Shown piece after piece: positions 1-11,791 of a DNA stretch of 64,000 bases. A program made the translations under genes and the position numbers. The stretch is from Thiohalobacter sp. IOR34. GTDB lineage: Bacteria; Pseudomonadota; Gammaproteobacteria; Thiohalobacterales; Thiohalobacteraceae. Numbering within the stretch: the stretch's first letter is position 1; every line of letters starts with the position of its first letter. The notes beneath the pieces are model-generated. The model was not told the origin of the DNA and made no database searches. It was given only the letters and a program-made list of their open reading frames with translations. The DNA lies in assembly GCF_030406045.1 (NCBI RefSeq), contig NZ_CP128988.1:1151438-1215437 (forward strand). The letters run 5' to 3'.

Positions 1-1
1 G

Positions 2-328
2 ATCAGCGGCATGCTCTCACCGGAGGTCAAGGAAGAGATCATCGGCCTGGCCGAGGTGAAGGACGTGTTCCGTTCCTCCAAGCTGGGTGCCATCGCCGGC
101 TGCATGGTGGTCGATGGCGTGGTGCGTCGCAACGCGCCGATCCGCGTGCTGCGTGACAATGTGGTGATCTTCGAGGGCGAGCTGGAATCCCTGCGCCGCC
201 ACAAGGATGATGTCAACGAGGTCCGCGCCGGCACCGAGTGCGGTATCGGCGTCAAGGACTACAATGACATCAAGCCGGGAGACCAGATCGAGGTCTTCGA
301 ACGCACCGAGGTCGCCAGAACACTGTGA
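2..328 (+). CDS. infB: Translation initiation factor IF-2, C-terminal fragment
   Basis: The last 108 codons of IF-2; the reading frame is open from the window edge, so the 5' part lies outside. IF-2 is the GTPase that places initiator fMet-tRNA on the 30S subunit and promotes 50S joining. The visible part is the C-terminal beta-barrel (domain IV/C2) that contacts fMet-tRNA. Recognisable features are [15 protein letters not shown], a basic [13 protein letters not shown] strand, [10 protein letters not shown] and [17 protein letters not shown]. The protein ends EVARTL at a TGA. It is followed after 52 bp by rbfA, the usual infB-rbfA-truB-rpsO-pnp order of gammaproteobacteria. Identity is very secure; only completeness is lacking. 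Confidence 0.97.
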   Translation: MSGMLSPEVKEEIIGLAEVKDVFRSSKLGAIAGCMVVDGVVRRNAPIRVLRDNVVIFEGELESLRRHKDDVNEVRAGTECGIGVKDYNDIKPGDQIEVFERTEVARTL

Positions 329-335
329 TCGACGA

Positions 336-357
336 CCCGCCGCCTGCGGGCGGCGGG
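336..357 (+). other. Strong hairpin between infB and rbfA
   Basis: A perfect 9-bp inverted repeat, CCCGCCGCC, with a TGCG loop and GGCGGCGGG, fills most of the 52-bp gap between infB and rbfA. No T-run follows, so it is not a classical terminator. It could be an RNA-processing or stability element or a partial attenuator. No good Shine-Dalgarno sequence precedes the rbfA ATG, so this structure sits where translation control would act. Confidence 0.4.
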
Positions 358-380
358 CGGCGGCCGCTACTGCAGCCAGC

Positions 381-758
381 ATGCCCCGAGACTTCCCCAG
401 AACCCGCCGTGTCGGCGACCAGATCCAGCGCGAACTCGCGGTGCTGATCCGTGACCAGCTCAAGGATCCGCGCCTGGGGCTGGTCACCGTGTCCGCTGTC
501 GAGGTGTCGCGTGATCTGGCCTATGCCAAGGTGTTCGTCACCCTGCTCGGCGAGGAGGAACCCGAGCGGCGCGACGAGATGCTGACGGTGCTCAACCGGG
601 CGGCAGGCTTCCTGCGTCACCAGCTGGGCCAGAGCATGAAGCTGCGCACCGTGCCGCAGCTGCGGTTCCTGTACGACGACAGCATCGACCGCGGCAGCCG
701 TCTGGATTCGCTGATCGAGGAGGCAGTGGCCAAGGATCGGGAACGGCGTGGCGAATGA
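381..758 (+). CDS. rbfA: 30S ribosome-binding factor A
   Basis: RbfA is a KH-fold 30S maturation factor that helps process the 5' end of 16S rRNA and is needed for cold growth. The 125-aa product from the ATG at 381 starts MPRDFPRTRRVGDQIQREL and has the conserved LKDPRLGLVTVSAVEVSRDL stretch. It also has the C-terminal VPQLRFLYDDSIDRGSRLD segment, all typical of the family and at normal length. A longer frame upstream from 207 overlaps infB and lacks family similarity, so the 381 start is preferred, although the SD there is poor. The gene sits between infB and truB. Confidence 0.96.
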   Translation: MPRDFPRTRRVGDQIQRELAVLIRDQLKDPRLGLVTVSAVEVSRDLAYAKVFVTLLGEEEPERRDEMLTVLNRAAGFLRHQLGQSMKLRTVPQLRFLYDDSIDRGSRLDSLIEEAVAKDRERRGE

Positions 759-790
759 TTTCAATGGTTTGTTTTTGAGGCATGACACAG

Positions 791-1708
791 ATGGCACGTC
801 GACGCCCGAAAGGCAGAAACGTTAACGGTATCCTGTTGCTGGACAAGCCGACCGGGCTGACCTCCAACAAGGCGCTACAGATCGTCAAACAGCTGTTCAA
901 GGCACGCAAGGCCGGGCACACCGGCAGTCTCGACCCGCTGGCCAGCGGCCTGCTGCCGATCTGTCTCGGCGAGGCGACCAAGGTCTCCGGTTTCCTGCTC
1001 GATGCGGACAAGCACTACCGGGTGCGCTGCAAGCTGGGCGAGAAGACGGCCACCGGCGATGCCGAGGGGGAGGTGATCGAGACCCGGCCGCTGGAAGGCG
1101 TCGACGCGGCGCGGCTGGAATCGGTGCTGGCCGCTTTCCGCGGTCCCATCGAGCAGATTCCGCCCATGTATTCGGCGGTCAAGCACCAGGGCCAGCGCCT
1201 CTACAAGCTGGCCCGGGAGGGGGTCGAGGTGGAGCGCGAGCCGCGAACGGTGGTGATCCACGAGCTGACCCTGCTGGCCTTCGAGCCGCCCTTCTTCGAT
1301 ATCGACGTGCGTTGCAGCAAGGGCACCTATGTCCGCACCCTGGCCGAGGACATCGGCGAGCAGCTGGGCTGCGGCGCCCACGTCACGGCCCTGCGCCGGC
1401 TCGGTGTCGGCCCCTACGACGATGCCGGCATGGTCACCCTGGATGCGCTGAAAACGCTTGAAGAACAGGGTCTTGCAGCGCTGGATGCGCAACTGCTGCC
1501 GATCGAGAGCGCGCTCACCCAATGGCCCGACGTGCAGCTCAACAGCGATGCCGCCTTCTATCTGCGCCAGGGACAGGCAGTGCAGGTGCCGCATGCGCCG
1601 ACCAGCGGCTGGGTGCGGCTGTACGAGGCCGACCACCGCTTCATCGGCATGGGCCAGATCCTCGATGACGGGCGGGTGGCGCCGAAGCGCCTGATGGCCT
1701 CGGCCTGA
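791..1708 (+). CDS. truB: tRNA pseudouridine(55) synthase TruB
   Basis: TruB isomerises U55 in the T-loop of elongator tRNAs. The 305-aa product shows [15 protein letters not shown], the catalytic motif [29 protein letters not shown] and [15 protein letters not shown], then a C-terminal PUA-like domain ending in [14 protein letters not shown]. An in-frame ATG lies at 782. The 791 start is preferred because it puts the catalytic aspartate at residue 48, as in E. coli TruB, and because the GAGG at about 776-779 is better spaced for it. It is preceded by rbfA (32 bp) and followed by rpsO. Confidence 0.96.
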   Translation: MARRRPKGRNVNGILLLDKPTGLTSNKALQIVKQLFKARKAGHTGSLDPLASGLLPICLGEATKVSGFLLDADKHYRVRCKLGEKTATGDAEGEVIETRPLEGVDAARLESVLAAFRGPIEQIPPMYSAVKHQGQRLYKLAREGVEVEREPRTVVIHELTLLAFEPPFFDIDVRCSKGTYVRTLAEDIGEQLGCGAHVTALRRLGVGPYDDAGMVTLDALKTLEEQGLAALDAQLLPIESALTQWPDVQLNSDAAFYLRQGQAVQVPHAPTSGWVRLYEADHRFIGMGQILDDGRVAPKRLMASA

Positions 1709-1731
1709 GCGCCGGCAGGGGCAAAATCATC

Positions 1732-1761
1732 TGGACGCCGCACTGGCGGCAAAGTTAGAAT
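1732..1761 (+). promoter_or_regulatory. Candidate sigma-70 promoter for rpsO-pnp
   Basis: In the 109-bp truB-rpsO gap, TGGACG (1732-1737) and TAGAAT (1756-1761) match -35 and -10 consensus at four and five of six bases with an 18-bp spacer. They lie about 57 bp before the rpsO ATG. A separate rpsO promoter at this place is known in E. coli; assigning it here is inference from position and match only. Confidence 0.4.
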
Positions 1762-1817
1762 ATGCGGCTTGATTTGAAGGTTACCGAGCAATCGGTCTAT
1801 TGGGAGTTAAGTAAACC

Positions 1818-2087
1818 ATGTCATTGAATGCTGAACAGAAAGGCCAGGTCGTCAAGGACTATCAGCTGGCCGAGGGCGACACCGGGTCGCCGGAAGTCCA
1901 GGTTGCGCTGCTCACCGCGCGTATCCAGCATCTCACGGATCACTTTGCAGAGCACAAGCAGGATCACCATTCCCGCCGTGGCCTGCTGCGCATGGTCAAC
2001 CAGCGCCGCAAACTGCTGGACTACCTGAAGCGCAAGGACTCCAAGCGCTATCAGGATCTGATCGGCCGCCTCGGCCTGCGCCGCTGA
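1818..2087 (+). CDS. rpsO: 30S ribosomal protein S15
   Basis: A primary 16S-binding protein of the 30S platform. The 89-aa sequence has normal length and carries the family hallmarks: [46 protein letters not shown] and the C-terminal [13 protein letters not shown] lies 9 bp before the ATG. In E. coli S15 represses its own translation through a leader pseudoknot; no such structure could be confirmed here by eye. pnp follows after 61 bp, the conserved pairing of these two genes. Confidence 0.98.
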   Translation: MSLNAEQKGQVVKDYQLAEGDTGSPEVQVALLTARIQHLTDHFAEHKQDHHSRRGLLRMVNQRRKLLDYLKRKDSKRYQDLIGRLGLRR

Positions 2088-2148
2088 GCGTCAGGCATTG
2101 CGCCGATCCGCCGTCCCCGTGTCATCGAAGGCTAGCTAGGAAGAGACC

Positions 2149-4236
<2,088 letters not shown>

Positions 4237-4260
4237 GCCATGCTGCAGAAGGCAAGGACG

Positions 4261-4288
4261 GACAGGGGGCTTCGGCCCCCTTTCTGTT
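4261..4288 (+). terminator. Rho-independent terminator of the rpsO-pnp operon
   Basis: GGGGGC (4265-4270), a TTCG tetraloop and GCCCCC (4275-4280) are followed by the T-rich TTTCTGTTGTT. UUCG-capped GC stems with a T tract are textbook intrinsic terminators, and this one sits 25 bp after the pnp stop. Confidence 0.9.
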
Positions 4289-4378
4289 GTTGGCGTCTGC
4301 GAGTTTCCAGGGCTGGCGGCGTGACCGCCGGTCTCCATCAGGCACGGGCGGGGCGTTTTGTTCAGGGATGGGGGGACG

Positions 4379-4987
4379 ATGACTGAATTCGCGGTCGGCC
4401 TGTTCTGCAGTGTCCTGTTTCTGGGCCTGTCCTTTGCCATCAACCGGCGTCTCCGCCATGGGCCGCTGGCCTTCGATCCCTACCGCGCATTGCTCATGGC
4501 CAGCGCCGTCTTTGCCCTGGCCGTGCCCCTGGAGGCGCTGGTCGACGGTTTCTATGCCACGGCCAGGGGGCAGTTGCTCTGGCGCTACGACATCCTGCCG
4601 CGCCACGGCGGCAGCGTCTCGGCCCTGGGGGCGCTGATCTGGCCGGCCTACGGCCTGCATCTGTACTGGCTGCTGCAGGTGCTGGAACAGCGCCTGCCGG
4701 AGGGCTGGCGGGGGCGGCTTCTCCAGGCCCTGATCATCGGCCTGGATGCGCCGCTGTTCTTCGAGGTGACCGGAAATCTCCTGTTTCTTGCCATCACCGG
4801 TCGCTACTATGCCTACTACCTGCCAGGCGAGCTCTGGCATCTGACCTCCTGGCAGGTGGTGCCCATCTACATGCTGTGCCTCTTTCTCGGGCTGACGATC
4901 CTGCAGCGGCTTCTGGCCATGCGCCCCCGTGCGCTGCTGCCGCCGGGGCTCTATCTTGCCGGCCTGGGTTTCGTCTGGCTGGGCTGA
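4379..4987 (+). CDS. Uncharacterised polytopic membrane protein
   Basis: I do not recognise the family. The 202-aa product has about six hydrophobic segments: near residues 4-20, 36-54, 75-100, 115-135, 155-178 and 183-200. Charged loops such as INRRLRHG and QRLPEGWRGRLLQ separate them. Aromatics and short polar kinks (GNLLFLAITGRYYAYYL) suggest an inner-membrane protein without a soluble domain. The ATG at 4379 is chosen because GGGGGGAC precedes it at good distance; an ATG 21 bp upstream has no SD. It is a single-gene unit, between the pnp terminator and a terminator that serves the opposite strand. Function unknown. Confidence 0.75.
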   Translation: MTEFAVGLFCSVLFLGLSFAINRRLRHGPLAFDPYRALLMASAVFALAVPLEALVDGFYATARGQLLWRYDILPRHGGSVSALGALIWPAYGLHLYWLLQVLEQRLPEGWRGRLLQALIIGLDAPLFFEVTGNLLFLAITGRYYAYYLPGELWHLTSWQVVPIYMLCLFLGLTILQRLLAMRPRALLPPGLYLAGLGFVWLG

Positions 4988-4990
4988 CAT

Positions 4991-5016
4991 GAAAAAGGCC
5001 GCCCTTGCGGGCGGCC
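4991..5016 (-). terminator. Intrinsic terminator for the minus-strand propeller gene
   Basis: Read on the minus strand, GGCCGCCC, loop GCAA and GGGCGGCC are followed by TTTTTC. The 8-bp GC stem with a 5-T tract lies about 20 bp after the stop of the gene at 5038-6387. On the plus strand the same hairpin could also slow transcription leaving the membrane-protein gene. Confidence 0.85.
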
Positions 5017-5037
5017 CAGGTCGCGGGCAGTGAGGGT

Positions 5038-6387
5038 TCAGCGCAGGGCCAGCTGCAGCGGCTGCAGGCTGGTATTGCGCACCTGCAGCAGTCCCTCGTC
5101 CAGATCCAGTTTCTTGTAGCCGATGTTGCGCTGTTCCCAAACCAGGTTACCGGAGGCGGCATCGAACACCTTGAGCAGGCCGCCGGCACAGGCCACGGCC
5201 ACCCGGCGGCTGTCGGGAGAGACGTCGGTGACGCAGCGCTTGCCTTCGCTGCGCGAGTCGGTGATGGTCAGCTCGCGCTCGTCGCCGGTACGGGTATCGA
5301 CCACGAACACCTTGTCCGCCTTGCCATAGGACTTCGGCAGGCCATCTTCACCGAAGACGATGAACGAGCGCTTCGGCTTGACCAGCACGAAGTAACTGAG
5401 ATCAGGGGCCACCTTGACGCTGGAGGTACGTCCCTTGCGCACGGCAGAGTCCTTGCTCCAGGAGAGCTCGGTCTCCTCGCGGCAGGCGATGTCGTAGATG
5501 TAGTTCAATGAAACCAGCTTGCTGGCATCACGGTTGAAATACAGGGCGCTGAACTGGCGGGGGATCTGGAATACCGCATTCGGATAGCTCTCCACCACCT
5601 GCTGGCTGCCGGCCTCGATGTCCAGCACCGCAAAGCGGTCGCGGCCGACGTAGGCGATCTTGTTGCCGTCGTTGGAGATGCCGGCGGCGTAGACGCCGGA
5701 ATCCAGCTTGCTGCGGCTATGCACGACCTTCAGCGTGGTCAGGTCGACCACGTGCAGGGTGGAATCGTACTGGGCGATCGGCACCTTGCGATCGTTCTTC
5801 TCCTTGCAGGTGTTGACCACCACGGCGGCGAAGCGGCCGTTGTCCGAGGCCACCACCGGGCCGATGAATTCATAGGCGGCGTCGGTGCCACAATGATGCC
5901 TGGCACGGCTGTCGCTGACCGCCAGCGGGATGCGGCGGGTATGCTTGCCGCCAAAATCGAGAGTGCCGCCGAAGAAATCGGGCAGATTGACGTTGGCGGC
6001 CTTGTCCATGCGTCCCAGGGAACTGGGCAGAAGCAGGATCTTGCCCTCCGGATAGCTGCCGTTCAGAACGATGTCCTTGAAGCTGTGGATCCCCCAACGG
6101 CGCTTGCCGATGCGACCGTACTGGTCGCCGAAGATGGTCTGGATGTGCACCTGCTGACCGAAGGCCTTGATCAGCTTGCCGCTGTTGACGTCCCACAGCT
6201 TGATGCCGCCGGAGAAGTTCTTGTCGTAGGTCATGCTGTTGCCGCCCGAGCCGCCGGTGACCAGAAACCGGCCGTCCTCGGAGAACTGGACCGCGTAGAT
6301 GTCCTCGGCGCCGGCCAGGCTCAGGGTGGAAGCGCACAGGCAGGCGCTGGAGAGGCTTGCAATCAGAAGCGTCTTCAATCTTTTCAT
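5038..6387 (-). CDS. Secreted WD40/beta-propeller-like protein, function unknown
   Basis: The 449-aa product from the ATG at 6387 begins MKRLKTLLIASLSSACLC and continues to a probable cleavage after LAGA, a Sec signal peptide. The mature part has repeated blade-like strands: VQFSEDGRFLVTGGSGG, GGIKLWDVNSGKLI, AYVGRDRFAVLDIEAG, VFVVDTRTGDE, VSPDSRRVAVACAGG and LKVFDAASGNLVWEQ. These are typical WD40 or quinoprotein-like propeller blades. A handful of Cys residues could form disulfides in the periplasm. An upstream in-frame start (6414) would place nine residues before the signal and is less likely; AGGA lies 10 bp before the chosen ATG. It is monocistronic with its own terminator. Ligand and partners are unknown. 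Confidence 0.8.
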   Translation of the reverse strand: MKRLKTLLIASLSSACLCASTLSLAGAEDIYAVQFSEDGRFLVTGGSGGNSMTYDKNFSGGIKLWDVNSGKLIKAFGQQVHIQTIFGDQYGRIGKRRWGIHSFKDIVLNGSYPEGKILLLPSSLGRMDKAANVNLPDFFGGTLDFGGKHTRRIPLAVSDSRARHHCGTDAAYEFIGPVVASDNGRFAAVVVNTCKEKNDRKVPIAQYDSTLHVVDLTTLKVVHSRSKLDSGVYAAGISNDGNKIAYVGRDRFAVLDIEAGSQQVVESYPNAVFQIPRQFSALYFNRDASKLVSLNYIYDIACREETELSWSKDSAVRKGRTSSVKVAPDLSYFVLVKPKRSFIVFGEDGLPKSYGKADKVFVVDTRTGDERELTITDSRSEGKRCVTDVSPDSRRVAVACAGGLLKVFDAASGNLVWEQRNIGYKKLDLDEGLLQVRNTSLQPLQLALR

Positions 6388-6888
6388 TGTCTGGAGTTCC
6401 TGATCAGTGGGCACTGCTGCCCGGAAACGGTGGCCATCCCCTGATGACCGCTCGCCTCGTCCTTTCCCGCAGTCTGCGGCGATGGATCGTTCAGCGGCTC
6501 GACCCGGGCAACGAGGGCTGGTTTGTGCGCCAAATCCTTGACATCTATGGCTGCTTCAGGTATCGGCAGTCGGACTGCAAAGCTTGAGAGGGGGATGGCG
6601 GTGGCTTGGGCAGGGTGCGCCTGGGGTTGGGCAACTTATTGAACAGAAAGATTTATCTGTGAGGATAGGGGGAGGGGGAGAATCCCCCTCCCCGAGGAGG
6701 TCGGGCTGCGTGACGGGCGTGTGCAGCGCGGAGGCGGGGCCGGCAAGGCCCCCGAAAAGGACACGGATTTCCGTCGCGATGGCGACCCTGCGAGGGCTGC
6801 GTTTCTTTTACGCAGTCCGGCGAATCCCCGCTGGCGTGAGCACCACGCTGCGCCATGCTGAGGTATTCACGCCAACCCGGGGGGGCAG
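6388..6888. other. 501-bp intergenic region with an 11-bp hairpin
   Basis: Non-coding space between the acs stop and the start of the propeller gene (both on the minus strand). It contains a perfect hairpin, GGGGAGGGGGA (6669-6679), loop GAA, TCCCCCTCCCC (6683-6693). This could end the acs transcript, although no clean T-run follows on either strand. A second short inverted repeat, CTGCGT...ACGCAG, lies near 6799-6817. The propeller gene's promoter should lie near its start, but no convincing boxes were found. Open frames here lack family features. Confidence 0.5.
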
Positions 6889-8826
<1,938 letters not shown>

Positions 8827-8901
8827 GAGGGGGTACTCCTTGTTCGCTGTCGGGTGCTGGGCTGTTTATGTCACAACCGGCGGTCAGATGCCAGCCCGTG
8901 G

Positions 8902-9828
8902 TCAGCGCCGGGCCGCGGCCTCGACCCGGATCGCGGCCTGCGCCGGAATGGCCAGCGGATCCCAGTGGGCGATGGCCCACCGCCAGATGGCGTCCAGAGA
9001 CTCGCCTTGCAGCGCCCGCGGCGGGCGCTGGCCGAGAAAATCCAGGGCGCGAAGGATCAGGGCGGCGGGATCGGCGTCCTCGATCGAGGGTGCGCGGGTC
9101 TGCTTGCTCAGCTTGTCGCCGGCGGCGTTCACCGCCAGCGGCAGGTGCAGGTAGCGGGGCGTCGGCAGGCCGAGCAGCCGCTGCAGGTGGATCTGGCGCG
9201 GGGTGGAACTCAGCAGGTCGCTGCCACGCACCACCTCGGTAATGCCCTGGCTGGCATCGTCCACCACCACCGCCAGCTGATAGGCGACGATACCGTCGGC
9301 GCGGCGGATCACGAAATCGCCCACCTCCTCTTGCAGCGGCTGCCGGAAACGGCCCAGCAGTCGGTCTTCGAATTCCAGGTCGGCGGCCGGCAGCCGCAGG
9401 CGCAGGGCGCGGGGCTCCCGTCCTGGAGGCAGGCCGTTGCGGCAGGTGCCGGGATAGATGGGGCCTTCCGGGCCAGGACGTCCCCGTTCGGTGATCTCGC
9501 GCCGGGTACAGCCGCAGGGGTAGCTGTGACCGGCCGCTGCCAACCGTTCCAGCGCCGCCAGGTAGGCCTCCGCCCGGCGGCTCTGCCACATCACCTCGCC
9601 ATCCCAGTGCAGGCCGTATCGTTCCAGGGTACGGAGGATGGCATCCGCCGCACCCGGCACCACGCGGGGCCGGTCCAGATCCTCCATGCGCAGCAGCCAC
9701 TGCCCCCCCTGGCTGCGCGCGTCGAGAAAGCTGCCGACGGCGGCGATCAGCGAGCCGAAGTGCAGGGGACCGGTGGGGGAGGGGGCGAAACGGCCGCGAC
9801 AGGGCCTGTCTGCGCTGGGGTCGGGCAT
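8902..9828 (-). CDS. gluQ: Glutamyl-Q tRNA(Asp) synthetase
   Basis: GluQRS is a truncated GluRS paralogue that loads glutamate onto the queuosine base at position 34 of tRNA(Asp); it lacks an anticodon-binding domain. The 308-aa product has RGRFAPSPTGPLHFGSL (HIGH-type motif), LRMEDLDRPRV and a Zn site CGC...C. It also has RRADGIVAYQLAVVVDD, GSDLLSSTPRQIHL and the KLSKQ loop. The ATG at 9828 gives the family's normal N-terminus; an upstream TTG (9846) would add six residues. Neither has a clear SD. It lies downstream of dksA as in E. coli. QueF, also in this window, feeds the queuosine pathway that makes its substrate. Confidence 0.95.
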   Translation of the reverse strand: MPDPSADRPCRGRFAPSPTGPLHFGSLIAAVGSFLDARSQGGQWLLRMEDLDRPRVVPGAADAILRTLERYGLHWDGEVMWQSRRAEAYLAALERLAAAGHSYPCGCTRREITERGRPGPEGPIYPGTCRNGLPPGREPRALRLRLPAADLEFEDRLLGRFRQPLQEEVGDFVIRRADGIVAYQLAVVVDDASQGITEVVRGSDLLSSTPRQIHLQRLLGLPTPRYLHLPLAVNAAGDKLSKQTRAPSIEDADPAALILRALDFLGQRPPRALQGESLDAIWRWAIAHWDPLAIPAQAAIRVEAAARR

Positions 9829-9860
9829 GGAGTTATTGCACCGCAAACGGGTCAGCGGTG

Positions 9861-9899
9861 CAAAGGAAGGGAGGAAGGACCCGCGGCCGGCGCGGGTCC
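9861..9899 (-). terminator. Probable dksA terminator/attenuator
   Basis: On the minus strand GGACCCGC, a 7-nt loop and GCGGGTCC are followed by the pyrimidine-rich TTCCTCCCTTCCTTTG, starting 11 bp after the dksA stop. The T tract is interrupted, so read-through into gluQ is likely; the hairpin may set the dksA/gluQ ratio. Confidence 0.55.
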
Positions 9900-9909
9900 G
9901 TGATCGGGC

Positions 9910-10599
9910 CTACTTGCCGAGCTGCTTCTCGCGGATCTCGTCCAGCGTCTTGCAGTCGATGCACAGGTTGGCGGTGGGGCGCGCCTCGAGGCGGCGGATA
10001 CCGATCTCCACGCCGCAGGCCTCGCAGTAGCCGTATTCTTCCTGTTCCAGCGCTTCAAGGGCCTCGTCGATCTTCTTGATCAGCTTGCGCTCGCGGTCAC
10101 GGGTGCGCAGCTCCATGCTGAACTCGGACTCCTGGGTGGCGCGGTCGTTGGGGTCGGGGAAATTGGCCGCCTCGTCCTGCATGTGGTGCACGGTGCGGTC
10201 GACCTCCTCCATGAGTTCCCGCTTCCATGCCAGCAGGATCTCGCGGAAGTGCTTCCGCTGGGCCTCGTTCATGTATTCCTCGCCCGCCGTCTCCTGGTAG
10301 GGGGCGATGCCCTCGATCACCGTGTGATGGACGCCTGGCTCGGCAGTCTTTTTCGCAGCGGCCTTCCTGGCCGGAGTCTTCCTGGCAGCCGTCTTCTTGC
10401 TGGCGGCCTTTTTCTTCGCGACTGCCTTCTTGGCGGGCGCCTTCTTGGCCGCGACCTTCTTGGCCGCGGTCTTCTTCACCGCCGTCTTCTTGCCGGCCAC
10501 CTTCTTCCTGGTGGTTGCCGGCTTCTTCGCCGCTGTCTTCTTGGTGGCCGTCTTGCTCGCCACCTTCTTCTTTGCTGCCGCCTTCTTCTTGGTCGCCAT
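9910..10599 (-). CDS. dksA: RNA polymerase-binding factor DksA with an H1-like Lys/Ala tail
   Basis: DksA enters the RNA polymerase secondary channel and, with ppGpp, tunes rRNA and amino-acid promoters. Residues from about 91 onward match standard DksA closely: [18 protein letters not shown], the coiled-coil tip [16 protein letters not shown] with the conserved Asp and Ala, [11 protein letters not shown], then the zinc finger C192-x2-C195...C213-x2-C216. Residues 1-86 are instead a tail of AAKK, TAAKK and KKA repeats like histone H1 or AlgP, making 229 aa against 151 in E. coli. The ATG at 10599 has AGGAGA at 6-bp spacing; frames further upstream are GC-rich read-through. The tail is in frame and uninterrupted. 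DNA or RNA binding by the tail is inference. Confidence 0.95.
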   Translation of the reverse strand: MATKKKAAAKKKVASKTATKKTAAKKPATTRKKVAGKKTAVKKTAAKKVAAKKAPAKKAVAKKKAASKKTAARKTPARKAAAKKTAEPGVHHTVIEGIAPYQETAGEEYMNEAQRKHFREILLAWKRELMEEVDRTVHHMQDEAANFPDPNDRATQESEFSMELRTRDRERKLIKKIDEALEALEQEEYGYCEACGVEIGIRRLEARPTANLCIDCKTLDEIREKQLGK

Positions 10600-11009
10600 C
10601 CAGCTCTCCTGCAAGGTTCGGGTCGTACGCCGCCAGGGTGGGCGATACCAACCCCGGCCGGCCGCGGTGGCGGGTCGCGCCGCGGCGACCGCCGTGGGAG
10701 GCCGCCCCGCCGTCGTACCGGCGTCATGTCTCCCGGTCACGGGCCTTTTCCGGCGCAGGCCCCCGGCCCGCTCGAATACAAGCGGCTAAGTTTCGGGGTA
10801 GCAGGGGGCGGAGTCAAGCCCGGGATCGACGGCCAAACCACCTGTTCGATGACGGCACGGGGGTGCAGGGCCGGGTGGCGGCTGTCTCGCGGCGCTTCGG
10901 CTTGCCGGGCAGCGATTTCCCTGCGCCGTGTCCCTGAAATGGCGATGGATGCTGCGCTGGGATAAGCTATGGCGCCTCATTCTGCCAGCACAAGAAGCGA
11001 GCGATCTGA
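10600..11009. other. 410-bp divergent intergenic region
   Basis: This spacer holds the promoters of dksA (minus) and the HAD gene (plus). The dksA leader is very GC-rich with several short palindromes (for example CGCGCCGCGGCG near 10676-10687), which may give a structured 5' UTR. A weak TAAGCTAT lies about 45 bp before the HAD start. No convincing paired -35/-10 set, RNA gene or repeat was found. Confidence 0.4.
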
Positions 11010-11789
11010 ATGTCTGAACTCAAAGCCCTGTTATTCGATGTCGACGGCACCCTGGCCGAAACCGAGGAGGTTCACCGCCAGGCCTTCAACAGTGCCTTTG
11101 CCGAGGCTGGCCTGGACTGGGTCTGGGACCAGGATCTCTACCGGCAGCTGCTGGCCGTTACCGGGGGCAAGGAACGCATCCGTTACTACCTCGACCGGTT
11201 CAATCCGGAGTTCCCGCGGCCGGCAGCACTCGACGACTTCATCGCCGGTCTGCATCAGGCCAAGACCCGCCACTACACCGAGACGGTGGAGGGGGGCAGG
11301 GTGCCGTTGCGCCCCGGGGTGCGGCGGCTGATCGAGGCGGCGCGTGATGCCGGCCTGCGCCTGGCCATCGCCACCACCACCACACCGGCCAATGTCACTG
11401 CCCTGCTGCGCGCCAGCCTGGCCGAGGACGCCGAGGACTGGTTCGAGCTGATCGCAGCCGGGGGGGTGGTGCCGAACAAGAAGCCGGCACCGGACATCTA
11501 TGACTACAGCCTGGAGAAGCTGGGGCTGCAGCCCGAGCAGTGCCTGGCGCTGGAGGATTCCCGCAACGGCCTGCGCTCGGCGCTGGCCGCCGGCATCCCT
11601 ACCCTGGTCTCCGTCAGTCACTACACCCAGGGCGAGGATTTCGACGGTGCGCTGCTGGTGGTCGATCAGCTCGGTGAACCGGACCAGCCCTTCCGGGTGC
11701 TGGCCGGCGATGCCGCTGGCGCCAGCCATGTGGATGTCGATCTGCTGCGCCAGCTGCATGCCGCGGCTACGGAGGCGGCGCCGGCCTGA
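11010..11789 (+). CDS. HAD-superfamily hydrolase, CbbY-like
   Basis: The 259-aa product is a class-I HAD phosphatase/phosphoglucomutase-like enzyme. Motif I is LLFDVDGTLAETEEVH (nucleophile Asp and general-acid Asp). The cap domain runs to about residue 95. Motif II Thr lies in LAIATTTTPANV, motif III Lys in NKKPAPDIYDYSLEKLG and motif IV in ALEDSRNGLRSALAAG. This pattern and length match CbbY/xylulose-1,5-bisphosphatase-type proteins, often linked to Calvin-cycle side-product repair. No cbb genes are visible here, so the substrate is open. A ribulokinase-like gene nearby is at least compatible with pentose metabolism. An aminotransferase follows after 2 bp, so the two are probably cotranscribed. 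Confidence 0.88.
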   Translation: MSELKALLFDVDGTLAETEEVHRQAFNSAFAEAGLDWVWDQDLYRQLLAVTGGKERIRYYLDRFNPEFPRPAALDDFIAGLHQAKTRHYTETVEGGRVPLRPGVRRLIEAARDAGLRLAIATTTTPANVTALLRASLAEDAEDWFELIAAGGVVPNKKPAPDIYDYSLEKLGLQPEQCLALEDSRNGLRSALAAGIPTLVSVSHYTQGEDFDGALLVVDQLGEPDQPFRVLAGDAAGASHVDVDLLRQLHAAATEAAPA

Positions 11790-11791
11790 GC

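Noticed and set aside
10600-10740. Possible N-terminal extension of DksA upstream of the Lys/Ala tail
   Set aside because: The ATG at 10599 has a good SD at 6 bp, and the extra 47 residues are GC-driven Arg/Pro/Ala without similarity to DksA.
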